From the NCBI RefSeq assembly GCF_024710485.1, contig NZ_JANJUQ010000019.1, positions 32,460 to 96,459 on the forward strand: a stretch of DNA of 64,000 nucleotides, read 5' to 3'. The translations under genes were made by a program, and so were the position numbers. The DNA is from Flavobacterium sp. (lineage in GTDB: Bacteria > Bacteroidota > Bacteroidia > Flavobacteriales > Flavobacteriaceae). Each line of letters starts with the position of its first letter. The stretch's first letter is position 1. Below the pieces are notes generated by a model. It was not told the origin of the DNA. It ran no database searches and saw only the letters and a program-made list of their open reading frames with translations. Positions 1 through 8,030 of this stretch are shown here, piece after piece.

Positions 1-1
1 C

Positions 2-256
2 TTAGGTAGAGCTCGTGCCGGTGGTGATATCGACGGATTTGTAAAAATCTTAGCCGATGCCAAAACCGATGAAGTATTGGGTGTTCACATGATAGGTGCC
101 CGTTGTGCCGATTTGATCGCCGAAGCCGTAACCGCGATGGAATTCCGTGCTTCTGCTGAAGATATTTCACGTATGTCACATGCGCATCCGACTTTCGCCG
201 AAGCCGTGAAAGAAGCCGCTTTAGCCGCTACGGATAATAGAGCGTTGCACGTATAA
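2..256 (+). CDS. lpdA: Dihydrolipoyl dehydrogenase, C-terminal part (partial)
   Basis: This is the C-terminal 84 residues of a gene that begins before the window. The visible part is the dimerisation domain of a pyridine nucleotide-disulfide oxidoreductase. It contains [12 protein letters not shown], which carries the His-Pro-Thr-x-x-Glu catalytic signature (His/Glu pair at the partner active site), and [13 protein letters not shown], typical of E3. E3 reoxidises the lipoyl groups of the pyruvate and 2-oxoglutarate dehydrogenase complexes using FAD and NAD+. The stop (TAA 254-256) is followed by a shared terminator hairpin. A related flavoprotein disulfide reductase cannot be wholly excluded without the N-terminal CxxxxC motif, but the HAHPT context fits E3 best. 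Confidence 0.88.
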   Translation, partial: LGRARAGGDIDGFVKILADAKTDEVLGVHMIGARCADLIAEAVTAMEFRASAEDISRMSHAHPTFAEAVKEAALAATDNRALHV

Positions 257-259
257 TCA

Positions 260-286
260 GATTGTTAGACCGTTAGATTATTAGAC
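260..286. repeat. TTAGA-rich intergenic repeat, copy 1
   Basis: GATTGTTAGAC followed by TTAGATTATTAGAC. A near-identical block lies at 4081-4107, so the two copies bracket arsC through the Cys-tailed gene. The repeat is not coding in any obvious frame. Confidence 0.5.
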
Positions 287-290
287 AATA

Positions 291-319
291 AAAACGTCCC
301 GATGATATCGGGACGTTTT
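291..319. terminator. Bidirectional rho-independent terminator
   Basis: There is a perfect 13-bp inverted repeat, arms 291-303 and 307-319 (core ACGTCCCGAT/ATCGGGACGT) with a 3-nt loop. It is flanked by an A run on the left and a T run on the right, so it can terminate transcription on both strands. It separates the rightward dihydrolipoyl dehydrogenase gene from the leftward arsC gene. The right arm touches the arsC stop codon. Confidence 0.9.
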
Positions 320-741
320 TAGTTTAGTTTGTGGCTTTCTACAAAATCTTTGCAATAGTCTTTAATCATTTGCCTTACCCTTCGGAATTCTTCAATAACC
401 TCTGTAGTAGAAGCTTTTACTTTAGAAGGATCGGGGAAATTGTGATGGAACTTAACGGCTTGCGTTGGGAAAAACGGACATCGTTCCTTGGCATTGTCAC
501 AAACCGTAATCACATAATCAAACGGAATGTCAAAATACTCGTCTACGTTGTTGGAAGTATGCTTCGAAATATCGACACCGTCTTCTTTCATGATGGCAAC
601 CGCTAAAGCATTTACTCCATGGGTTTCCACACCGGCCGAATAGACCTTTACTTTATCAGGATTAGCAAAATGAGTCAAGTAACCATGGGCCATTTGGCTG
701 CGGCAACTGTTGCCTGTGCAAAGTACTAATATGTTTTTCAT
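319..741 (-). CDS. arsC: Arsenate reductase, thioredoxin-coupled type
   Basis: This 140-residue protein has the low-molecular-weight phosphatase fold. The P-loop Cys8-x5-Arg14 (CTGNSCR) lies at the N-terminus, and a second pair, Cys81 and Cys88, lies in CDNAKERC. This Cys8/Cys81/Cys88 triad matches the thioredoxin-coupled arsenate reductases (the Bacillus ArsC type, Cys10/82/89), not the glutaredoxin-dependent type. It reduces arsenate to arsenite in the cytoplasm through a disulfide cascade. It is the last gene of a leftward ars operon and lies 3 bp after the methyltransferase gene. Its product would be exported by the Acr3 pump encoded in the same operon. Confidence 0.93.
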   Translation of the reverse strand: MKNILVLCTGNSCRSQMAHGYLTHFANPDKVKVYSAGVETHGVNALAVAIMKEDGVDISKHTSNNVDEYFDIPFDYVITVCDNAKERCPFFPTQAVKFHHNFPDPSKVKASTTEVIEEFRRVRQMIKDYCKDFVESHKLN

Positions 742-744
742 CTT

Positions 745-1356
745 TTATTTTCTGTTAAATCCGCAAAAAAGGAAATTTTGGGTAGTGTCAAAAGGCGTTG
801 GGTGTTCTTCTGTGAAACAGCCGCTTAATTCGAAATCCCTTTCAAAAACCAAACGCAAACTTTCCATATTATATTGGGTAATTTCCAAACCACTGCATTT
901 TTTCGGACCTTCATCTGAAAAGGTCCCTATAAAAAGTTTGCCGTCATAGGCTAAAGCCTGACTAACAATCTTAGAATAGTTTGCAATATCATCAGATTGG
1001 GTCAAAAAGTGAAAACAAGCCCTGTCATGCCAAAAATCATAACGCTCAGAAGGCTCAAAATCTAAAATATCCGAAACGATAAAAGTTACTTTTGAAGCCT
1101 TATCGCCTAACCTATTCTTGATTCGTTCAATAGCTTTCGCAGAGATATCAAGCAAGGTCAAATTAGTGTAACCCAATTCCAATAAAGCATCCATCAAATA
1201 ACTATCGCCGCCGCCAATGTCAATGATTTTTGCATCCAAAGGCAATTGTAAAGCCGTGATAAAATTGACGGAGGTTTTGGGGTATTCTTGGTACCAACTC
1301 ACCTCTTTTTCGGTTTTGGTCGAAAATACGTTTTCCCAGTGTGCTTTTATATCCAT
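745..1356 (-). CDS. Class I SAM-dependent methyltransferase in the ars operon
   Basis: This 203-residue protein has a Rossmann-fold SAM site: motif I is DIGGGDS (about residues 46-52) and the acidic ribose-binding residue is in LLDIS. It continues with a WHDRACFHFL segment and ends with hydrophobic strands typical of the fold. It sits between acr3 and arsC with 5-bp and 3-bp gaps, so it is co-transcribed with arsenic genes. Small methyltransferases of this kind (with an N-terminal VSWYQ segment) are often found in such operons. It lacks clearly recognisable ArsM cysteine motifs, so methylation of arsenite is possible but not shown. The substrate is unknown. Confidence 0.75.
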   Translation of the reverse strand: MDIKAHWENVFSTKTEKEVSWYQEYPKTSVNFITALQLPLDAKIIDIGGGDSYLMDALLELGYTNLTLLDISAKAIERIKNRLGDKASKVTFIVSDILDFEPSERYDFWHDRACFHFLTQSDDIANYSKIVSQALAYDGKLFIGTFSDEGPKKCSGLEITQYNMESLRLVFERDFELSGCFTEEHPTPFDTTQNFLFCGFNRK

Positions 1357-1361
1357 AAAAT

Positions 1362-2402
1362 TTAAACGTTTTTACTAAAATATTTTTTTCTGAGCCAAAA
1401 GGCTACATTCACTAACAAAATTAAAGCCGGTACTTCTACCAGCGGACCAATGACGCCCGCAAAAGCTTGTCCACTATTGATACCGAATACGCCAATGGAA
1501 ACCGCAATCGCCAACTCAAAATTGTTCCCCGAAGCCGTAAAGGACAAAGCCGTTGCATCTCGATAATTCGCTCCTATTTTCTTCGAAACAAAAAACATTA
1601 AAAAGAACATAATCGCAAAAAACAAAACCAATGGTATTGCAATTCGGACAACATCCAGCGGTAAATCAACTATCATTTCCCCTTTGAGACTGAACATTAT
1701 TACTATGGTAAACAATAAAGCGACCAGCGTAATCGGTGAAATAAACGGAACAAACTGCTGATGAAAGAATGGTTTTCCCAAAAACTTCATGATAGCATAC
1801 CTGCTCACCAACGCCAATACAAACGGAATTCCCAAATAAATCCCAACGGTTTGGGCGATTTCCGCAATGGTAACATTCAATGCCAAACCCTTGATACCGA
1901 ACAAAGGCAGCATAATCTCTAAATAAAAATACGCATATAAACTAAAAAAGAACACTTGTAACAAACTGTTGATACCAATCAAACCGGCGGTTAATTCGCG
2001 GTTGCCTTCGGCCAATTCATTCCATACAATCACCATAGCAATACAAGGTGCAATGCCGATAATGATCAGTCCCGTCATGTACTCGGGATAATCTTTCAGA
2101 AAAAAGGTCGCCAATAAAAACATCAAAAACGGCCCGACTATCCAAGTAATCAAAAAAGAAGCCGTTAGTAATTTAGGCTGTTTGAACATCTGCGGCACTT
2201 TCGAAAAATCGATTTTCGTCAGCGGCGGATACATCATCAAAATTAAGCCAATCGCCAAAGGCACATTGGTCGTTCCCGAAGAAAAGGAGTTGATAAAATC
2301 GGCTGTATTCGGAATAGAGTAACCGATACCAACGCCCAATAACATGGCCAAAAATATCCATAAAGTTAAAAATCGGTCTAAAAAACGGAGTCTTTTTTTC
2401 AT
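1362..2402 (-). CDS. acr3: Arsenite efflux permease, ACR3 family
   Basis: This 346-residue integral membrane protein has about ten hydrophobic segments. The family signature is the fourth-helix motif APCIAMVIVWN, with conserved Cys120, which is essential in characterised ACR3 pumps. The GNNFELAIAV segment near the C-terminus is also typical. It exports arsenite from the cytoplasm using the proton motive force. It lies between chrA and the methyltransferase on the minus strand, and its product completes the arsenate reduction and export route with ArsC. The symbol arsB is often used for such genes, but the sequence belongs to the ACR3 family, not the ArsB antiporter family. Confidence 0.93.
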   Translation of the reverse strand: MKKRLRFLDRFLTLWIFLAMLLGVGIGYSIPNTADFINSFSSGTTNVPLAIGLILMMYPPLTKIDFSKVPQMFKQPKLLTASFLITWIVGPFLMFLLATFFLKDYPEYMTGLIIIGIAPCIAMVIVWNELAEGNRELTAGLIGINSLLQVFFFSLYAYFYLEIMLPLFGIKGLALNVTIAEIAQTVGIYLGIPFVLALVSRYAIMKFLGKPFFHQQFVPFISPITLVALLFTIVIMFSLKGEMIVDLPLDVVRIAIPLVLFFAIMFFLMFFVSKKIGANYRDATALSFTASGNNFELAIAVSIGVFGINSGQAFAGVIGPLVEVPALILLVNVAFWLRKKYFSKNV

Positions 2403-2429
2403 AAAACAGTCTGAATTTTAAAGTCTTGA

Positions 2430-3557
2430 TTAAGGAATTAAATACAACAAATAGCCTGATAGAGCACCGCCCACAACTACAAAAGCACTATTCATTTTTT
2501 GAAATCTGAAGACCATTACCATACCCAACAAGGCAATGAGAATAGTACGCCAATCGGTTATGGTTTCTTTTCCCATTTCGCAACAAACAGCAATAATTAC
2601 CGAAACTGAAGCCACATTCACAGCGTCCAGAAAAACAGCGAATGGTTTATTGTTGCGCATTTTCATGACTAAGGGATTCAGCAAAGCGACAAAAACAAAG
2701 GAAGGTAAAAATATAGCGATGGTCGAAACCACGGCTCCGGTTAATCCGTTGATTTGATAGCCTATAAAAGTCACCGCCGAAAAAACCGGTCCCGGCGTAA
2801 ACTGCCCAACCGCAATGGCATCAACAAGTGATTGACGCGACAATAATCCGGTGGCTACTAATTCGGTGTCGAGGAAAGCAAATAAGACATAACCGCTACC
2901 ATACAAAACGGCACCTATTTTTAAGAAAATCCAAAACAGATTAGCATTGGTTGCTGTAAGCAAAGGCGACTGTGTTATTTGTAAAAAAGGCAAAGGAAAT
3001 AAAAAAGTGAGATTGTTTTTGTTTCGGAAAGCACGCCAAAACAAAGCCAAAAAACCGGCACCGAATAGCAAGTAGATCTCATTAAAATCAAGCAATGACA
3101 ACAGCAAAACCAAAACCCCGATAATAACTAACTCCGTCGATTGTAACGCCTTTTTAGCCATGGGGAAAATGGCTCCCAAAATAATGGCAATGATGGCCGG
3201 TTTAATCCCGTAAACAAAAGGTTGCACTTCGGGTAATTGGCCGTATTGCTTATAAAGCCAAGCCAAAGCACCGGTAATAAAAACCGCCGGAAGTATAAAA
3301 CAAATTCCGGCTACTATCAAGCCTTTCCAGCCGGCTTTTTCGTGACCGATATGTATGGCCATTTCGGTACTGTTTGGTCCCGGAATCAAATGAGTGGCAC
3401 CTAATAAATCCAAAAAGTGTTGTTCCGATAACCATTGGCGCTTTACTACAAACTCTTGCTGCATCATAGCAATATGCGCAGCCGGACCGCCAAAGCCAAT
3501 AAAGCCCAGCTTAAGAAAAAGTTTCGCGATATCTTTTAAAGCTACCTTAGTTTCCAT
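2430..3557 (-). CDS. chrA: Chromate transporter (CHR family)
   Basis: This 375-residue membrane protein is built from two homologous CHR halves. The first half starts FLKLGFIGFGGP and contains HLIPGPNSTEMA. The second half starts near residue 210 with FLKIGAVLYGSG and contains GQFTPGPVFSA. The duplicated PGP motifs are the family hallmark. These proteins export chromate, or in some cases transport other oxyanions. The gene lies 27 bp from both acr3 and the Cys-tailed gene. A chromate-family transporter inside an ars operon suggests a combined oxyanion-resistance unit. Substrate specificity cannot be read from the sequence. Confidence 0.88.
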   Translation of the reverse strand: METKVALKDIAKLFLKLGFIGFGGPAAHIAMMQQEFVVKRQWLSEQHFLDLLGATHLIPGPNSTEMAIHIGHEKAGWKGLIVAGICFILPAVFITGALAWLYKQYGQLPEVQPFVYGIKPAIIAIILGAIFPMAKKALQSTELVIIGVLVLLLSLLDFNEIYLLFGAGFLALFWRAFRNKNNLTFLFPLPFLQITQSPLLTATNANLFWIFLKIGAVLYGSGYVLFAFLDTELVATGLLSRQSLVDAIAVGQFTPGPVFSAVTFIGYQINGLTGAVVSTIAIFLPSFVFVALLNPLVMKMRNNKPFAVFLDAVNVASVSVIIAVCCEMGKETITDWRTILIALLGMVMVFRFQKMNSAFVVVGGALSGYLLYLIP

Positions 3558-3584
3558 GACTTATTTTTAACTCCGAAAAATGGA

Positions 3585-4061
3585 TTAGCAACAACCGGAA
3601 TCAGGCGTACAACATGATGTAGCTTTAGGTTTCCACTCGCCTATTTTGGTTTTTAGTTTTTCTGCTGGTATACCGCAATTATCTTTCGCTAAACAATCGG
3701 TTTGCTTAGAGGTCAGCAGAAAATGAGTGCCGTCAAAATCCAAATTGAATTTACCGATAGTGTCATTCATTTGGTATTCGACTTCAATTTCGGCATCAGG
3801 CAATCCCAAAACTTTTTCGGAAAGCTCTATAATATGTACTAACTTTTCGGGATGCAATCGATGATCGTAATCGTTGGCTTCCCACAATTGAAAGTTCACT
3901 ACTTCTTCCTGACGTACTGTGCCACCGCAATCGATAAAATGTTTGGTTACTTTACCCACTTCAGTCACGTGAAAATGACTCGGCACCAAATCGCCGTTCG
4001 GCAATTGGAAAGCTATGGTGGTTAACTTTTGTAATTCGTTTTTAATTTCGGATAATTTCAT
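3585..4061 (-). CDS. Cys-tailed cytosolic protein of the ars cassette (DUF6428-like)
   Basis: This 158-residue soluble protein has no signal peptide. It resembles the uncharacterised DUF6428 family often encoded beside arsR/arsC in Bacteroidota; this assignment is from memory. It has a DCGG segment near residue 45, a Cys pair in KQTDCLAKDNCG (about 122-128), and a C-terminal tail TSCCTPDSGCC. The cysteine-rich tail looks suited to binding a thiophilic ion such as arsenite or a metal, so it may be a metallochaperone or scavenger; this is inference. It is the second gene of the operon, after arsR, with a 74-bp gap that contains a TTAGA-type repeat. Confidence 0.7.
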   Translation of the reverse strand: MKLSEIKNELQKLTTIAFQLPNGDLVPSHFHVTEVGKVTKHFIDCGGTVRQEEVVNFQLWEANDYDHRLHPEKLVHIIELSEKVLGLPDAEIEVEYQMNDTIGKFNLDFDGTHFLLTSKQTDCLAKDNCGIPAEKLKTKIGEWKPKATSCCTPDSGCC

Positions 4062-4080
4062 GATAGATTTTAGATTTTTT

Positions 4081-4107
4081 GATTGTTAGACTACTTAGAT
4101 TGTTAGA
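4081..4107. repeat. TTAGA-rich intergenic repeat, copy 2
   Basis: GATTGTTAGAC followed by TTAGATTGTTAGA. It matches the block at 260-286 apart from a short spacer difference and one substitution. It lies between arsR and the next gene of the ars operon. Confidence 0.5.
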
Positions 4108-4135
4108 AACGCAACTTTTCCCTTTTCTCTGAAAA

Positions 4136-4459
4136 TCAACAACATTTATTCTTTAGCTTTTGCCGAATCATCCCAAAATGACTCTCTATTTTCGCCATAG
4201 TATCAGGATTGATACAATAGCAAATGGCTGTACCTTCAATGGTACCTTGGATAATGTTAGCGTTTTTCAGCTCCTTCAGATGTTGAGAGATGGTGGGTTG
4301 CGCCAATGGCAATTCGTTCACTATATCACCGCAAATGCAACTGTCTACCTTTAAAAGGTAATCCACAATAGCAATTCGCGCCGGATGTGACAAAGCTTTG
4401 AATAAAGAGGCTAACTCGTTTTGCTCGTCTGAAAAAGATTCGGTTTTAGATGCTCCCAT
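4136..4459 (-). CDS. arsR: ArsR/SmtB family metalloregulatory repressor
   Basis: This 107-residue winged-helix protein has FKALSHPARIAIVDYL at the start, a Cys41-x-Cys43 pair in DSCICGDIV (the position of the ELCVCDL metal site of classical ArsR), and the recognition helix PTISQHLKEL. It ends in NKCC. It should repress the leftward operon and release DNA on binding arsenite. I chose the ATG at 4459. An in-frame TTG at 4483 would add eight residues but lies inside a palindromic sequence that looks like the operator, so it is probably not the start. It is the first gene of the cassette. Confidence 0.92.
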   Translation of the reverse strand: MGASKTESFSDEQNELASLFKALSHPARIAIVDYLLKVDSCICGDIVNELPLAQPTISQHLKELKNANIIQGTIEGTAICYCINPDTMAKIESHFGMIRQKLKNKCC

Positions 4460-4474
4460 AGTTTTATAATTATT

Positions 4475-4505
4475 ATATTGCAATATTACGATATAACAAT
4501 ATTAC
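4475..4505 (-). promoter_or_regulatory. Probable ArsR operator/promoter
   Basis: A perfect 12-bp palindrome, ATATTGCAATAT (4475-4486), overlaps a 9-bp direct repeat CAATATTAC at 4481-4489 and 4497-4505. Read on the minus strand, these give TAATATTG, one base off the Bacteroidota -7 box TAnnTTTG. The block lies 16-46 nt upstream of the chosen arsR ATG, so a bound ArsR dimer would block its own promoter. Function is inferred from position and symmetry. Confidence 0.55.
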
Positions 4506-4596
4506 AAACCAAATATTTTTAATTTTATTTTACATTCATTCATCATTCACAATTTACAATTCATCATTTGTCATTCAAAATTCACAATATTTTCAC

Positions 4597-4604
4597 TACT
4601 TTTG
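4597..4604 (+). promoter_or_regulatory. Promoter -7 box of the tpx operon
   Basis: TACTTTTG is a perfect match to the Bacteroidota -7 consensus TAnnTTTG, 21 nt before the tpx ATG. No well-spaced -33 TTG is evident. Upstream, 4535-4590 is a low-complexity stretch built on CATTCA/ATTCACAATT. Confidence 0.55.
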
Positions 4605-4625
4605 GCAATCAAATAATTATAAAAA

Positions 4626-5123
4626 ATGGCTACAATAACTTTAGGAGGAAATCCGATTCACACCAACGGTGACTTACCGAAAAACGGCACCAAAGCACCC
4701 GATTTTCAATTACTTAAAACTGATTTAAGCACCGCTTCTCTGGCTGATTTTGCCGGAAGTAAAGTGGTTTTAAACATCTTCCCTAGTATAGATACCGGTA
4801 CTTGTGCAGCTTCAGTAAGAGCTTTCAATGCCAAAGCCAGCACTTTAGAAAACACCAAAGTATTGTGTATTTCCAGAGATTTACCTTTCGCCCAAAAACG
4901 TTTTTGCGGAGCTGAAGGCTTAGACAATGTGATTAATTTATCCGATTTTAACACAGGTGCTTTCGGGAAAAACTACGGTTTGGAAATTACCGACGGCCCT
5001 CTAGCCGGCTTACACTCACGTGTGGTAATTGTTTTGGATGAAAACGGTACTGTTGTTCATACCGAACAAGTGGCGGAAATTGCAGATGAACCTAACTACG
5101 ATGCTGCCCTAGCGGCTTTGTAA
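4626..5123 (+). CDS. tpx: Thiol peroxidase (atypical 2-Cys peroxiredoxin)
   Basis: This 165-residue peroxiredoxin has its peroxidatic Cys60 in [13 protein letters not shown] and resolving Cys94 in RFCGAEG. The spacing matches E. coli Tpx (Cys61/Cys95). It reduces hydrogen and organic peroxides with electrons from thioredoxin. There is no signal peptide, so it is cytoplasmic or retained. It is the first gene of a rightward operon with dgkA (1-bp gap) and ftsK, and has a perfect -7 box upstream. Confidence 0.95.
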   Translation: MATITLGGNPIHTNGDLPKNGTKAPDFQLLKTDLSTASLADFAGSKVVLNIFPSIDTGTCAASVRAFNAKASTLENTKVLCISRDLPFAQKRFCGAEGLDNVINLSDFNTGAFGKNYGLEITDGPLAGLHSRVVIVLDENGTVVHTEQVAEIADEPNYDAALAAL

Positions 5124-5124
5124 T

Positions 5125-5499
5125 ATGGGATTCGAAAAAGACAATTCTTTTTTCAGCGGCCGACTCAAAAGTGTCGGCTTTGCTGTTAAAGGTGCCCTCA
5201 AACTCATCACTACCGAACACAGTGTCATGGTTCAATCATCTTTGGCAGTATTGATGATTATTGCCGGATTTTATTTCAAAATCGACCGTTACGAGTGGAT
5301 GATGCAAATCTTGGCATTCGGTCTGGTGTTGGGCGTTGAAAGTTTGAATACTGCTGTTGAAAAAATAGCTGATTTTATCCATCCGGAATACCATGAAAGA
5401 ATTGGTTTCATAAAAGACATTGCGGCTGGTGCGGTTATGCTTGCTGCCCTGGCAGCCATAGCTGTAGGCTTGCTTATTTATGTTCCGAAATTTTGCTAA
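5125..5499 (+). CDS. dgkA: Diacylglycerol/undecaprenol kinase family protein
   Basis: This 124-residue integral membrane kinase has three predicted helices. The family signature GVESLNTAVEKIADF is present, with the catalytic and metal-binding residues Glu72, Asn75 and Glu79. This subgroup resembles the undecaprenol kinases of non-enterobacteria more than E. coli DgkA, so the substrate may be undecaprenol rather than diacylglycerol. It would recycle lipid carrier for cell-wall synthesis at the inner membrane. It lies between tpx and ftsK. Confidence 0.9.
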   Translation: MGFEKDNSFFSGRLKSVGFAVKGALKLITTEHSVMVQSSLAVLMIIAGFYFKIDRYEWMMQILAFGLVLGVESLNTAVEKIADFIHPEYHERIGFIKDIAAGAVMLAALAAIAVGLLIYVPKFC

Positions 5500-5542
5500 A
5501 CCTCCGATTAAATTTCTATTTTTATAGCTTCATACTATATTC

Positions 5543-8029
5543 ATGGCAAAAACAGTAAAAAAAGAGACCAAAGAAAAAGATCCCAATCTGGAATTGAAAA
5601 TACTGAAAACTAAAAAACAATACCGAATGCTATTCGGTTTTGTATTGGTACTCACATCTATAGCCTTTTTAGTTTCTTTTATTTCTTTCTTTTTACACGG
5701 AAAGGTAGACCAAAGCACTGTTGAAGCTTTGACTGACCGTAGTGAAAGTGCCCAAAATTGGCTGGGTAAATTTGGCGCTTACATAGCTGATTTGTTCATT
5801 TACCGCGGTTTCGGTGTAGCGGCTTTTTTGCTGGTAAAATTATTGTTTTTGAGTGGAGCCTTTCTCATTTTGGACTTGCCGATGCGCAAGTTAAAAAGCA
5901 CTTGGTTTTGGGATTTATTTGCTTTGATTATTTTATCAATACTGTTTGGTTTCTTCGCCGATAACTTACCGGAATTAGGCGGAACGGTTGGCTATGAAAT
6001 GAATTTGTTCCTGCAAGATTACATCGGAAAAACAGGAACAGCATTGGTTTTAGTGTTTTCTATCATAGTATATATGATTTTTAAAATTAAGGTTTCTCCT
6101 GAGGCCATTAAGTCGTTCTTCGAGAAAAAGCACAAAGAAATCAAAGAAGACATCAGCAGCATTATCCCTGAAAATAAAAGTACCGATTATAATTTAGAAG
6201 AATACGCCGTAACCGATACTAACGAGCGCGAAGTAATGCCCATCGAAGAAGAACCGATACCGGAACCGGTGTTAAAAACCTCTTCGTTTGAAATTAACAA
6301 AGAAGCGCTAAAACCTACTATCGAACACGCTTCGGAAATCAACTTAGAACCTACCATCAAACCGGTTACACCTACCCTACAAACTGACCCTATCGTTTCG
6401 GAACCGATAAAAGAAATCATCGAAACCAACGATGAGGCATTTGTGATTGAAAAAGCAGCAGATGAAGACGTAATCGAGGAAAATCTGGCAGCCAAACTGG
6501 TAGCCGATTTTGGATTGTTTGACCCAACTTTAGAATTATCCAATTACAAATTCCCAACGATTGATTTGCTGAAAGAATATGCTTCGGTAGGCATTACCAT
6601 CAATCAGGAGGAATTGGAAGAAAATAAAAACCGTATTGTAGAAACCCTGCGCAACTACAAAATCGACATCGCCCAAATCAAAGCGACTGTCGGACCATCG
6701 GTGACTCTATACGAAATTGTACCCGAAGCCGGGATTCGTATCTCTAAAATTAAAAGCTTGGAAGACGATATTGCGCTATCTCTTTCTGCTCTCGGTATTC
6801 GTATCATCGCTCCTATTCCGGGCAAAGGAACCATCGGTATCGAGGTACCAAACAAGAACCCGACTATGGTACCAATGAAAACGGTAATTGCTTCAGCCAA
6901 ATTCCAAGAAGCCGAAATGGAATTGCCGATTGCCTTAGGAAAAACCATCTCCAACGAAACCTTTGTAGTTGATTTGGCTAAAATGCCGCACTTGCTGATG
7001 GCCGGAGCTACTGGACAAGGAAAATCGGTAGGATTGAATGCGGTGCTAACGTCTTTATTATACAAAAAACACCCGGCAGAAGTAAAATTTGTGTTGGTCG
7101 ACCCGAAAAAAGTAGAGCTGACTTTGTTCAATAAAATCGAACGTCACTACTTGGCCAAATTGCCTGATGTAGAAGATGCCATCATTACCGATAACACCAA
7201 AGTAATCAACACCTTGAACTCGCTTTGTGTGGAAATGGACAACCGTTATTCTTTGTTAAAAGACGCTATGGTGCGCAACATCAAAGAATACAACGAAAAA
7301 TTCAAATCGCGTAAATTAAATCCGGAAAACGGCCACCGTTTCTTACCGTATATTGTTTTGGTGGTAGACGAGTTTGCCGATTTAATCATGACAGCCGGTA
7401 AAGAAGTGGAAACGCCTATCGCTCGTTTGGCGCAGTTGGCCCGTGCTATCGGTATTCACTTGATTATTGCTACGCAACGTCCGTCGGTAAACGTAATTAC
7501 GGGGATTATCAAAGCGAATTTCCCGGCGCGTATTGCCTTCAGAGTAACGTCGAAAATCGACTCAAGAACCATCTTGGATTCGCAAGGTGCCGACCAGTTG
7601 ATTGGACGCGGAGACTTGCTATATTCTAACGGAAACGACTTGGTGCGTGTGCAATGTGCCTTTGTCGATACACCCGAAGTAGAAAAAATTGTGGATTATA
7701 TCGGCTCGCAAAAAGCCTATGCCAGTGCCTATCTCCTACCCGAATACGTGGGCGAAGAAGGCAGCAGCGTGAATTTGGAATTTGACATTTCAGAACGCGA
7801 CAGCATGTTTAGAGAAGCCGCAGAAATTATTGTAACAGCACAACAAGGTTCGGCATCATTATTGCAAAGAAAGCTGAAACTGGGTTACAACCGCGCCGGA
7901 AGATTGATTGACCAATTGGAAGCTGCCGGAATTGTAGGTCCGTTTGAAGGAAGCAAAGCACGTAGTGTAAACATTCCCGACTTGGCTTCGCTGGAACAAT
8001 TTTTTATCAATGAACAAAACAATTCTTAA
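5543..8029 (+). CDS. ftsK: DNA translocase FtsK
   Basis: This 828-residue protein has four predicted transmembrane helices in residues 30-185. A charged Pro/Glu-rich linker follows (about 190-320), and then the motor domain. The Walker A motif is GATGQGKS at 488-495, followed by a Walker B (IVLVVDEFADL). The ATQRPSVNVITG segment is typical of FtsK/SpoIIIE. The C-terminal 65 residues form the gamma winged helix that reads KOPS-like sequences. FtsK pumps chromosome dimers through the closing septum and activates XerCD. The linker is short compared with E. coli FtsK, as is usual in Bacteroidota. Confidence 0.95.
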   Translation: MAKTVKKETKEKDPNLELKILKTKKQYRMLFGFVLVLTSIAFLVSFISFFLHGKVDQSTVEALTDRSESAQNWLGKFGAYIADLFIYRGFGVAAFLLVKLLFLSGAFLILDLPMRKLKSTWFWDLFALIILSILFGFFADNLPELGGTVGYEMNLFLQDYIGKTGTALVLVFSIIVYMIFKIKVSPEAIKSFFEKKHKEIKEDISSIIPENKSTDYNLEEYAVTDTNEREVMPIEEEPIPEPVLKTSSFEINKEALKPTIEHASEINLEPTIKPVTPTLQTDPIVSEPIKEIIETNDEAFVIEKAADEDVIEENLAAKLVADFGLFDPTLELSNYKFPTIDLLKEYASVGITINQEELEENKNRIVETLRNYKIDIAQIKATVGPSVTLYEIVPEAGIRISKIKSLEDDIALSLSALGIRIIAPIPGKGTIGIEVPNKNPTMVPMKTVIASAKFQEAEMELPIALGKTISNETFVVDLAKMPHLLMAGATGQGKSVGLNAVLTSLLYKKHPAEVKFVLVDPKKVELTLFNKIERHYLAKLPDVEDAIITDNTKVINTLNSLCVEMDNRYSLLKDAMVRNIKEYNEKFKSRKLNPENGHRFLPYIVLVVDEFADLIMTAGKEVETPIARLAQLARAIGIHLIIATQRPSVNVITGIIKANFPARIAFRVTSKIDSRTILDSQGADQLIGRGDLLYSNGNDLVRVQCAFVDTPEVEKIVDYIGSQKAYASAYLLPEYVGEEGSSVNLEFDISERDSMFREAAEIIVTAQQGSASLLQRKLKLGYNRAGRLIDQLEAAGIVGPFEGSKARSVNIPDLASLEQFFINEQNNS

Positions 8030-8030
8030 A

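Noticed and set aside
6655..7131. Long minus-strand frame inside ftsK
   Set aside because: It has no recognisable domain and overlaps the ATPase domain of ftsK, so it is an antisense shadow.
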